Assembly (NCBI GenBank): GCA_017521065.1
Contig: JAFXEA010000578.1
Location: 1 to 12,342, forward strand
Reading direction: 5' to 3'
Origin: Kiritimatiellia bacterium
GTDB lineage: Bacteria > Verrucomicrobiota > Kiritimatiellia > RFP12 > UBA1067
DNA length: 12,342 bases
The notes under the pieces are model-generated. The model was not told the DNA's origin. It worked only from the letters and a program-made list of their open reading frames with translations, and searched no databases. The position numbers and the translations under genes are program-made. Shown here piece after piece: positions 1 through 7,200 of this stretch; position 1 is the first letter of the stretch, and every line of letters starts with the position of its first letter.

Positions 1-30
1 AAAGCAGGTCTGACCAGCTTTGCAATATTT
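1..30 (+). terminator. Possible terminator-like hairpin of an upstream gene
   Basis: Bases 1-21 form a near-palindrome. AAAGC pairs with GCTTT and GGTC with GACC, with one A-A mismatch and a very tight centre. An AT-rich stretch (TTTGCAATATTT) follows. It could end transcription of a gene lying before the window. There is no clean run of T after the stem and the 5' side is cut by the window edge, so a simple palindromic binding site is an equally good reading. Confidence 0.25.
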
Positions 31-101
31 ATATGACGGAGTCAAAGTTAATTTTTGCAAATCTCTCATCTGCGTTCACGCGTGGGCACGAAAATCAGTG
101 G

Positions 102-122
102 GGAACGAGGAACGGGGAAGGG
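102..122 (+). repeat. Three-copy heptamer repeat, GGAACGR type
   Basis: Three consecutive 7-base units, GGAACGA, GGAACGG and GGAAGGG, follow one another without interruption. The stretch is entirely purine except for two C residues. It lies just before the degenerate AACTC repeat and shares its period but not its sequence. Confidence 0.5.
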
Positions 123-128
123 AATTTT

Positions 129-153
129 AACTCGAGCTTATAACTCAAACTCG
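129..153 (+). repeat. Degenerate AACTC repeat
   Basis: AACTC occurs at 129, 142 and 148. The spacings of 13 and 6 bases are each one base short of a multiple of 7, so this is at best a decayed copy of the strict heptamer array found in uvrA and before folC. The orientation is that of the uvrA copies. Confidence 0.35.
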
Positions 154-220
154 CTCCGTCCACTTGTCACCGGCCGGTAAACTCAAGGCGCTTGGTTGTG
201 CAAAGCCGGATTGTGAAATA

Positions 221-229
221 TGGTACAAT
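221..229 (+). promoter_or_regulatory. Extended -10 promoter for the glycosyltransferase-coaE-rho operon
   Basis: TGG followed by TACAAT (224-229) matches an extended -10 element, TGn-TATAAT, with one mismatch. No good -35 lies 16-18 bases upstream. Transcription would start near 236. This makes the TTG at 192 an unlikely start for the first gene, and puts the ATG at 243 only a few bases from the RNA 5' end and the ATG at 270 about 34 bases from it. Confidence 0.4.
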
Positions 230-242
230 TACGCTTTATTTC

Positions 243-1958
243 ATGAAGTTGATAGACGGCTTGTGGCAGATGACGAGATTCCGTCCATATGCATTGATTG
301 TTCTCGCGGTTCTTGCGGTGTTCGCAAGGGCCGTCGGCTTTTCGTATATCGGGTTGGACGATGCCGGATACACATTCCGCAACCCATTCGTGGCTACAGG
401 TTTTTCGTGGGCGAACGTTGTCGAGTGCTTCACCAACTTCCGGCATGGCGGAATATGGATGCCGTTCACCTACATGTCGTACATGATTGACATGGATGTT
501 TCACGCATTACGGGAATGCAGCTTTCCGCATGGATGCATCTGGTCAATGTGCTGCTCCATGCCTTGAACACGGTTCTTCTGCTGTTCCTTGTCCGTCGTC
601 TTGCTGTCGCTGCGGGCAAAAATTGCGATTCCCTGCCAGTGCTGATTGCCGCCTTGTTCTGGGCGCTTCATCCAATGCGCGTCGAGCCTGTCGCATGGAT
701 AGCCTGTCGCAAGGAACTGCTGTGGGTATTCTTCACGCTTGGCGGACTTGTCTTCTGGCTGAAATATCTGACGGCATCGGTCCGTAATGCTGCCGCAAAG
801 TCAAGTCTCGTTCTTTCGTTTCTGTCATGTGTGGCGGCGTGTCTGTGTAAGCCTACCGCAATGTGTTTCCCCATTCTTGCCGGAGCGCTTCACCTGTTGC
901 TTCGCTCAGGTGCAGGGGTGGATGGACGCAAACCCGGATTCTCCGCGCCGTCCGTTGCATGTTACATTGCGATGTTTGCGGTTGCCGGCGGAACGGCAAT
1001 CGCCGCCGCGTATTCGCAGACGCACGTAGCAGGGCAAGAGGCCGTCGCGCTTTTTGCCGCCCCGTTCCACCATCGTGTTGTTCATGCGCTTTCCGCATTG
1101 GGATTCTATTTCCGGGCGGCGGTCTGGCCGGTTGGACTTCATGTGGATTTTCGGATAGTGGAAGGGCTAATTCCGCTGGACGGAGTCGCCAATCTGATTG
1201 TCTTTGCAGTTGCAGCGATGATTGCGGTTCTTGCCATGGTGTACGTTTGGCGGAAGCATTGTCCGGGCGCAATGGCAGCATGTCTCTTTTCAGTTGTCTG
1301 GTTCATGGTTCCGGTCGCTCCCACGCTGGGGCTTTTCGGTTCGTTCGGAATAGAGGCGCATGCGGACAGATTTACGTACCTTCCGGCGATGGCCATTGTA
1401 TTTCTTGTTGCACTCTGTCCGATGCTGGATGGTGCAGTAAAGCGGTTTTCCGATGGCGCGCTTTTCAAGGTGGCACTGGTTGTTGTCGCCGCATATGGCT
1501 TTTTTGCTTTCCGTCAGGCCGGATTCTGGCGAGACGACTACACCGCCCATCTTCGTGCGCTAGACTGCGATCCGGGCCATCCGCGTGCGATGGTGCATGT
1601 GGGGGATGCGCTTTGCGCCCGAGTAAAGGATTTCGACAGGGGGATCGCATTCTACCGCAAGAGTCTTGCGTTGCGGCCACGAGAATACGTGAAATACCGT
1701 CTTGCCTACGCGCTTGCGTCCCGTGGCAGATGGGAGGACCGGCAGGAGGTCAAGAGACTTGGCACGGAGGTTGTCCGCAATCCATCGCTCGATCAGCGCG
1801 GGATGATGCTGGATGCGCTCGGTACGGTCTATATGGCGGAAGGCGATTGGGAGACAGCAATAAGGATGTTCGAGGCGTCCATCGCCGCGCCCGGACGGTT
1901 TTGGCCCAAAGGGTCCACGAAACGCAAACTTGACGAATGCATCGAAAGGATCAGGTGA
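243..1958 (+). CDS. TMTC-like GT-C membrane glycosyltransferase with C-terminal TPRs
   Basis: This is a polytopic membrane protein of 571 residues from the chosen ATG. Many hydrophobic segments fill residues ~15-435 and a soluble TPR tail fills ~445-550. Family landmarks are an acidic pair after the first membrane segment (D39-D40, in GLDDAGY), HALN, the diagnostic HPMRVEPVAW at 143-152 followed by RKELLWVFF, a CKPTAM motif, and ADRFTYLP at 374-381. These match TMTC/DUF1736-type proteins, which are GT-C enzymes that use lipid-linked sugars to glycosylate proteins or glycans outside the cytoplasmic membrane. The acceptor cannot be told from sequence. The two TPR units lie at ~446-480 and ~520-551. 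The start is uncertain: ATG 243, ATG 270 and TTG 192 share the frame, none has a good Shine-Dalgarno, and ATG 270 gives the most typical N-terminus. coaE follows after 2 bp, so the two are probably co-transcribed. Confidence 0.8.
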   Translation: MKLIDGLWQMTRFRPYALIVLAVLAVFARAVGFSYIGLDDAGYTFRNPFVATGFSWANVVECFTNFRHGGIWMPFTYMSYMIDMDVSRITGMQLSAWMHLVNVLLHALNTVLLLFLVRRLAVAAGKNCDSLPVLIAALFWALHPMRVEPVAWIACRKELLWVFFTLGGLVFWLKYLTASVRNAAAKSSLVLSFLSCVAACLCKPTAMCFPILAGALHLLLRSGAGVDGRKPGFSAPSVACYIAMFAVAGGTAIAAAYSQTHVAGQEAVALFAAPFHHRVVHALSALGFYFRAAVWPVGLHVDFRIVEGLIPLDGVANLIVFAVAAMIAVLAMVYVWRKHCPGAMAACLFSVVWFMVPVAPTLGLFGSFGIEAHADRFTYLPAMAIVFLVALCPMLDGAVKRFSDGALFKVALVVVAAYGFFAFRQAGFWRDDYTAHLRALDCDPGHPRAMVHVGDALCARVKDFDRGIAFYRKSLALRPREYVKYRLAYALASRGRWEDRQEVKRLGTEVVRNPSLDQRGMMLDALGTVYMAEGDWETAIRMFEASIAAPGRFWPKGSTKRKLDECIERIR

Positions 1959-1960
1959 CA

Positions 1961-2476
1961 ATGCGCATTGCCCTTACCGGAGGCATCGCATGCGGAAAGT
2001 CTCTGCTTGCGCACTACCTCAACGAACTTGGCGTGGAGACTTTAGACGCCGATGACATCGTCCATGAAATAATCCCCGAGGATGAACGCCGCCGGATTGC
2101 GGACGAGATATTCCGCGATCCGTCCAAACGCAAGGAGCTGGAGGCCCGACTGCATCCTCTCGTCCGTGCACGGCTTGCGGAATTCGCGCAGAAATCCGGC
2201 GGAATCAGAATCGAAATCATTCCGTTGCTTTTTGAGTGCCATTGGGAATCAGATTATGATATAATTATCTGCGTTTTCTCCCCCCGCAGTCTTCAGGTTG
2301 AACGCATGACCTCAAAGCGCGGTTATTCGGAGGAGCAGGCCGAGGCGCGATTGTCCGCGCAGATTCCCGTTGAAGAGAAGGCCGCACGTTCCCATTATGT
2401 CATAGAGAACGACGGTTCGGCAGAAAATCTCAAACAAGAAGCCAAGAGACTTTTGGATTGGCTGAAAGGCAGATAG
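1961..2476 (+). CDS. coaE: Dephospho-CoA kinase (short form)
   Basis: CoaE phosphorylates the ribose 3'-OH of dephospho-CoA with ATP, the last step of coenzyme A synthesis, in the cytoplasm. The protein has 171 residues. Visible motifs are the P-loop GGIACGKS at 7-14, DADD at 29-32, HPLVR at 65-69, the IIPLLFE strand, and the C-terminal IPVEEKAARSHYVIEN segment containing the conserved arginine region and the final N-D-G. The usual length is about 200. The missing part lies between DAD and HPL: 36 residues separate them here, against about 58 in E. coli CoaE as I remember it. The ATG at 1961 is chosen over an in-frame ATG at 1937 because MRIALTGGI is the normal N-terminus. An AGG sits 5 bases upstream, inside the end of the previous gene. 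rho begins 2 bp after its stop codon. Confidence 0.93.
   Translation: MRIALTGGIACGKSLLAHYLNELGVETLDADDIVHEIIPEDERRRIADEIFRDPSKRKELEARLHPLVRARLAEFAQKSGGIRIEIIPLLFECHWESDYDIIICVFSPRSLQVERMTSKRGYSEEQAEARLSAQIPVEEKAARSHYVIENDGSAENLKQEAKRLLDWLKGR
2257..2265 (+). promoter_or_regulatory. Possible internal promoter inside coaE, upstream of rho
   Basis: TGA-TATAAT is a perfect extended -10 sequence about 215 bases before the rho start. No -35 at standard spacing is evident. It lies in an AT-rich codon run (tat gat ata att atc) unlike the GC-rich surroundings, but it also encodes a conserved hydrophobic strand, so chance is a fair alternative. Confidence 0.22.
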
Positions 2477-2478
2477 AT

Positions 2479-4206
2479 ATGGCAGAAGAGACAGAACAGG
2501 TAGTCGTAGCCCCCAAGAGAAGGGGAAGACCGCCGTCAGCGGCGAAACTTCAAGCTGCAGCGGCAAAGGAAGCCGCTGCCCGGCAGGCGGCAGAGAAAGC
2601 AATTGCGCCAGAGGTGAAGCAGAGCGCAGCGCCGGCGGCAGCGGTCGCACCTGCAGCTCCGGCAGAACAGTCTGGTGCGGCGGCGCAGGGACGCGCCGCC
2701 CTACCGGCAGAACAGCCCAAGTCTCCAGTTCCAGAAAAGCCTCAGCAGCCACAGCAACCTCAGCCGCCGCAACAGGCACAGCAGCAACCTCAACAGGCGC
2801 AACAGGCGCAGCAACAGCAGCAGATGCTTTCCAAGAAGCAACGTTGGATGCAGCAGCATGGGCGCTTCCGCAACCGGAACGGACAGCAGTACGGAAACAT
2901 GCCGCCGCAGATGCAGCAGGTTCCGCGCAATCCTGATCTGCCCGAATACAAGCTCGCCGACATCCATTCGTGGGACAACGCTACCATCGTCGAGAGGATG
3001 TGCCCTGACGCGAACGCCGAAGATCTCGGCGCGATGAAGCGTCACGACATCATCTTCAACGCAATCCGCAGTTATCTTGCCCGAGGCGGCGCCGTGATGG
3101 CGAGCGGTTGCCTTGAGATCGTCCGTGAAGGCTACGGGTATCTCCGCAGCGCGAAGACGAACTTCCTTTCCTGCCCTGAGGACGTATTTGTCCCGCAGCA
3201 GCAGATCCGTAGGCACATGCTTCGTCCCGGCGACACGGTGGAAGGGCCGCTCCGCGACCCGCGCGACCGTGACCGCTACTTCGGTCTCGGCGGTGTGCTG
3301 AAGGTGAACGGCAAGCTGCCGAGCGAAGCCGCCCGAATAGTCCACTTCGAAAACCTTCTTCCCACGTTCCCGACGCGGCGCATCGTGCTTGAGACGACTC
3401 CGAACGAGTATTCCACGCGCGTGATGGATATCTTCACGCCTGTCGGATTCGGTCAGCGCGGACTCATCGTCGCGCCGCCGCGAGTGGGTAAGACGGTCCT
3501 TCTCCAGAAGATTGCAAACGCCATCACCGCCAACCATCCCGAGGCGATGCTCATCGTGCTTCTCATCGACGAGCGACCTGAGGAAGTTACGGATATGCAA
3601 CGCAATACGAAGGCGATGGTTCTCTCCTCCACATTCGATGAAGAGCCCCAGCATCACGTGAACGTTGCCGAGATGACCGGTGAGATGGCGCGTCGTCAGG
3701 TTGAGAACGGACGCGATGTCATTATCCTTCTTGACTCCATCACGCGTCTTGCACGTGCGTACAATACCGTCCAGCCCCACTCCGGCAAGATTCTCACGGG
3801 TGGTGTGGACGCACTCTCCCTGCACCGTCCGAAGCGCTTCTTTGGCGCGGCGCGCAACATTGAAGGCGGCGGCTCGCTCACGATTCTCGCGACGGCGCTT
3901 ATCGATACCGGTTCGCGCATGGATGAAGTCATCTTTGAAGAGTTCAAGGGAACGGGCAATATGGAGCTTGTCCTTGACCGCAGCCTCGCAGATAAGCGAA
4001 TATTTCCGGCAATCGACATCGAGAAGTCCGGAACGCGCAAGGAGGATCTCCTGCTCGATCCGATGGAGATGGAGAAAACCTGGGCACTTCGTCGCGTCCT
4101 CGCCGATGCCGGATCCGAACGCGCGATGCAGAGCGTCCTGAACGGCATGAAGAAGATCAAGACCAACCCGGCCTTCCTTCTCTCGCTCGACCTGAAGAAC
4201 ATGTGA
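2479..4206 (+). CDS. rho: Transcription termination factor Rho with long disordered N-terminal extension
   Basis: Rho is a hexameric RNA-dependent ATPase/helicase that ends transcription. The protein has 575 residues, against 419 in E. coli. Layout: an A/P/Q-rich, low-complexity extension (1 to ~150) with an AT-hook-like KRRGRPP at 13-19; a Rho N-terminal helical domain (~158-205); a cold-shock-like RNA-binding fold (~210-285) with the RNP-type EGYGYLR at 217-223; and a RecA-type ATPase core. Core motifs are the P-loop GLIVAPPRVGKT (328-339), LLIDERPEEV, Walker B with D419 in LLDSITRLARAYN, and the Q-loop region TGGVDALSLHRPKRFFGAAR (440-459). The P-loop reads APPRVGKT where E. coli has APPKAGKT. 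The ATG at 2479 is preferred over the TTG at 2458, which lies inside coaE; AAAGG sits about 9 bases upstream. The gene is probably co-transcribed with coaE. Its TGA stop doubles as the TGn of the next promoter. Confidence 0.97.
   Translation: MAEETEQVVVAPKRRGRPPSAAKLQAAAAKEAAARQAAEKAIAPEVKQSAAPAAAVAPAAPAEQSGAAAQGRAALPAEQPKSPVPEKPQQPQQPQPPQQAQQQPQQAQQAQQQQQMLSKKQRWMQQHGRFRNRNGQQYGNMPPQMQQVPRNPDLPEYKLADIHSWDNATIVERMCPDANAEDLGAMKRHDIIFNAIRSYLARGGAVMASGCLEIVREGYGYLRSAKTNFLSCPEDVFVPQQQIRRHMLRPGDTVEGPLRDPRDRDRYFGLGGVLKVNGKLPSEAARIVHFENLLPTFPTRRIVLETTPNEYSTRVMDIFTPVGFGQRGLIVAPPRVGKTVLLQKIANAITANHPEAMLIVLLIDERPEEVTDMQRNTKAMVLSSTFDEEPQHHVNVAEMTGEMARRQVENGRDVIILLDSITRLARAYNTVQPHSGKILTGGVDALSLHRPKRFFGAARNIEGGGSLTILATALIDTGSRMDEVIFEEFKGTGNMELVLDRSLADKRIFPAIDIEKSGTRKEDLLLDPMEMEKTWALRRVLADAGSERAMQSVLNGMKKIKTNPAFLLSLDLKNM
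2740..2823 (+). repeat. CAG/CAA-rich glutamine-proline tract within rho
   Basis: This stretch encodes residues 88-115 of Rho, made only of Q, P and A and ending in five consecutive glutamines. It contains two adjacent copies of the 9-base unit CAACAGGCG and several CAG triplets. Such DNA is prone to replication slippage, so length differences between strains are plausible. Confidence 0.75.
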
Positions 4207-4212
4207 TATAAT
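4204..4212 (+). promoter_or_regulatory. Extended -10 promoter for the secreted repeat protein and uvrA
   Basis: TGA-TATAAT is a perfect extended -10 element. Its TGA is the rho stop codon. No convincing -35 lies 17-18 bases upstream, as expected for an extended -10 promoter. Transcription would start near 4219, leaving a leader of about 43 bases before the ATG at 4262. Confidence 0.55.
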
Positions 4213-4217
4213 CTCCG

Positions 4218-4240
4218 TTGCAGTTGGAGTTCAATTGCAA
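4218..4240 (+). promoter_or_regulatory. Inverted repeat at the predicted 5' end of the transcript
   Basis: TTGCAGTTG (4218-4226) pairs with CAATTGCAA (4232-4240) over nine positions, one being a G-U pair, closing a 5-base loop GAGTT. It starts at the predicted transcription start. It lacks a following T-run and is AT-rich, so it is not an intrinsic terminator for rho. It may be a stabilising 5' hairpin on the RNA or a DNA operator. Confidence 0.45.
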
Positions 4241-4249
4241 TAAAACGGT

Positions 4250-4256
4250 AAGGAGG
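4250..4256 (+). promoter_or_regulatory. Strong ribosome binding site deciding the start at 4262
   Basis: AAGGAGG lies 5 bases before ATG 4262, a near-perfect anti-16S match and the best in the window. It overlaps the alternative in-frame GTG at 4256, ruling that start out. Confidence 0.85.
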
Positions 4257-4261
4257 TGCGT

Positions 4262-7200
4262 ATGGTGAAAAGGATCGTCACGATGCTGTTTGCTGCCATG
4301 CCCATGCTGGCGGCATTGGGATATACAATAACTACGTCTCGGCAACTGTACTATTTCGAAAGCGAGGGCGAGTCAGACTATCGAAATGGATACAGATCCC
4401 TGTCGAGCGACAAATGGTTTGAGTGGTCGAGTATCTCTACGCCTTCTTTTTCGGAAAAAGGTGACAGGTATTCCTGGGGAGCAAACATCCTTGCAGACCA
4501 TATGGTTGTGAAGGACTGGGGATTGATTCAGAAAAGCAACGCTCCGAAATATCCATATTTCGATTTTGATAAGGTCGAATGGTTGGGAGTGTCCTCTACG
4601 GACTATACGCATGAGTATGACAGTTCGCGCAAAGACTCATACCTTACGTTGTGGCTTCGCTGGTACCGTTTCAATCTGTCATTCAATTCCAATGGCGGTA
4701 GTGAGGTGGATGCAATCAGTGATATCCCATACAAGGTTTCTACTGGCATCAAAGAAAACGGGTATCTGACATATACGGAAAATACGGTATCACTACCAAC
4801 CCCTACCCGAACTGGCTATACGTTCAACGGCTGGCAACGTTCGGGCAAAGCCGCTCTTCTTAAAGGGAGTGTGAAAAGCTCCGATATCGGCGTCAATTCT
4901 GATGGCGAAAATATCACATTGACGGCTCAATGGACTGCGAACAGGTACACAGTGACGTTCAATGCGAACGGCGGCAATGTGTCGCCCCCAAGCCAGATGG
5001 TAACGTACAACTCGACCTACGGCACATTGCCTGAGCCAACACGCGCCGGCTACCAGTTCAACGGCTGGTACACTGCGGCAAGTGGTGGCACGAAGGTCGA
5101 GGCTGACACAAAGGTAACGGCGATCAACAACCATTCGATATATGCCCGGTGGACTGCGAATAAGTATGAGATAGGCTATGACAACCTGTTCTTGATGTAT
5201 TCGTGGGGAAATTCCAAATCGACCGAGGTGTCGAAAAACGGCAGTTTAGGACGTGTATCTTATGATTTAGGCGGCGGTACGATCACTGTTTCGTCGGGAG
5301 ACGGCAGTTATGCCAGAACGACAGGCGGAGAATCGTCGGAATATTTCACCATGCCGGTTTCGCCAAATACCAGATATTTCGTGAGCTGCGATCTTGGCGG
5401 AATGTCCTCCCCGAATGTTTCCGGTAAAGAGTCTGCGGTATTGGCCTGGCTTGCGCTCGATTCAAACCGCAAAGTAATACCTGGGACAAACGGTACCAGT
5501 TCGTGGTGGTGGCGAGGCCTTCTGTACAGCTACGGAACTGCGAAAAAGAACGCGGCTGCAGAATTTACAACTCCGGACGGATGTGCTTATGTGCAATTGT
5601 ATTTTGAGGCTCGCAATGCCGGCAATTATGAGACATGGTCCAACATACGTCTGTCGAAATTCGATCCATGCAAGGAGATAACGTACGGGGCGACGAGAAA
5701 GGTCGTCACATACAGTGAAAACGGCACATACGGGGATCTGGAAACGCCTGATCGCAAGGGATATCGCTTCGTGGGATGGAAAACAGTTGCAGGGCAGGAG
5801 ATTTCTCCAGGCACCAAGATTGCCGCATCGTCAGTTTCCGTACATTCCCAATGGACACCTGACACATACACAGTGACATTTAACGCGAACGGCGGTAGCG
5901 TAACGACCGCGAACAAGAGCGTAACATACGACTCTACGTACGGAGATCTGCCCGTGCCTACGCGCACGGGGTACACGTTCAATGGTTGGTACACGGCGGC
6001 GAGTGGTGGCACTGGTGTTGCGGCAGACACCAAGGTAACTGTCGCAGATAATCATGCGCTCTATGCACAATGGACTGCGGAGATGCGGACGGCGGTTTTC
6101 TACGATTCAGACCAGACGACTGTTTTTTTGACCACCAATGTCGCGTATGGAACTGTCATAAATACGCCGACATCGGTTACGATGCACCCAGGTGACGTAT
6201 TCAAGTGGTGGTATGACGGAAATGCTACATATCAGCCCGGCTCAGATTTAACGGTAACTGAAAACAAGAGTTATTATCCTGTTATTGAGAAAATGCAGAC
6301 GACGATTACTGCGTCTGTGAATCCTTCAGATGCAGGTTTGATTGTGTATGTAGGTGGGCATGTGGATGAAACGGGAGACGCCGGCCGAATTGTGACCGTT
6401 GCGGTGGAGCAGAAAAGTCCGGCGTATTACTTCTCCGGATGGTCGGATGGTGTGATGACATTGACAAATACAGTCGAAGTCATAACCAACATGCATCTGA
6501 CGGCCAATTTCACGATGAAAACAAACACTGTGGAGTTTTTGGGATGGAATGGTGAACCCATTGGAGCTCAATCGGTTCCGTATGGAGGATCGGCGACAAA
6601 TCTTGTCCCTCCCGTCTATACGGGTCTTACGTTTGTCGCGTGGACACCTGACAGTTTCACAAATAATGTGACTGCAGACATGACTGTACAGGCGCTGTAT
6701 GAAACGAATCGTTACACAGTTGTGTACAACGCCAATGGCGTAAATGGCGAGTCCATGCCGAATGATACAGTCATGTATTTCTCCGAGTACCATATTCGGT
6801 CCAATGAATTCACAAGTGCGTTACATGTATTCCATGGCTGGTCAACGAATCCAAATGCCGCGACGAACGAGGTGGAATATGAAGAAGGTGTGACGGTTTC
6901 CAACCTCACCCACGAAGCTAATGGCCTCGTCAATCTGTATGCGGTGTGGAGTTCAACGCTTACCCCATACTCCATTGCGGCAGACTGCACGAATCTTGTG
7001 TTGGAGTGTGCAAGGGAGGATAGGAAATGGTCGATAGATCCGGATTATGGATTTGCAAGCACATCGTCGGTTGTGGCGGCAGGCGATAGGATATGCGACA
7101 TGACGACACTCATTGAAGGAACTGGAACATTGATGTTTCGCGTGAAGATTTTAACCGCTTCTGCCGACAATAAAGAGTTCAATTTCTATGTGGTGGGAGA

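Larger units (their letters stand above)
31..220. other. Non-coding leader upstream of the glycosyltransferase gene
   Basis: No convincing gene is visible here. The open frames crossing it are weak or are extensions of the downstream gene from a TTG at 192. It contains the AT-rich tail of the hairpin at 1-21, a purine-rich period-7 stretch (102-122), a degenerate AACTC repeat (129-153) and a perfect 10-bp palindrome ACCGGCCGGT at 169-178. The leader ends at the promoter given separately. Confidence 0.6.

Noticed and set aside
97..125. G-quadruplex in the leader
   Set aside because: The G runs are mixed (4, 2, 4 and 3), allowing at most two tiers; the period-7 repeat explains the stretch better.
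169..178. ACCGGCCGGT palindrome as an operator
   Set aside because: A single 10-bp GC palindrome with no second copy is not enough to support a regulatory call.
863..1933. 356-codon open frame overlapping the glycosyltransferase in another + frame
   Set aside because: It is rich in C, R and G with no recognisable domain, while the overlapping frame has clear membrane segments and family motifs.
2701..3825. Long antisense open frame (374 codons) opposite rho
   Set aside because: It is a shadow of rho; its leucine/arginine-rich low-complexity end is the complement of the glutamine tract.
4223..4235. GTTGGAGTTCAAT before the secreted protein as a heptamer copy
   Set aside because: It has a single GAGTT without a second in-phase unit; it is better explained as part of the hairpin.
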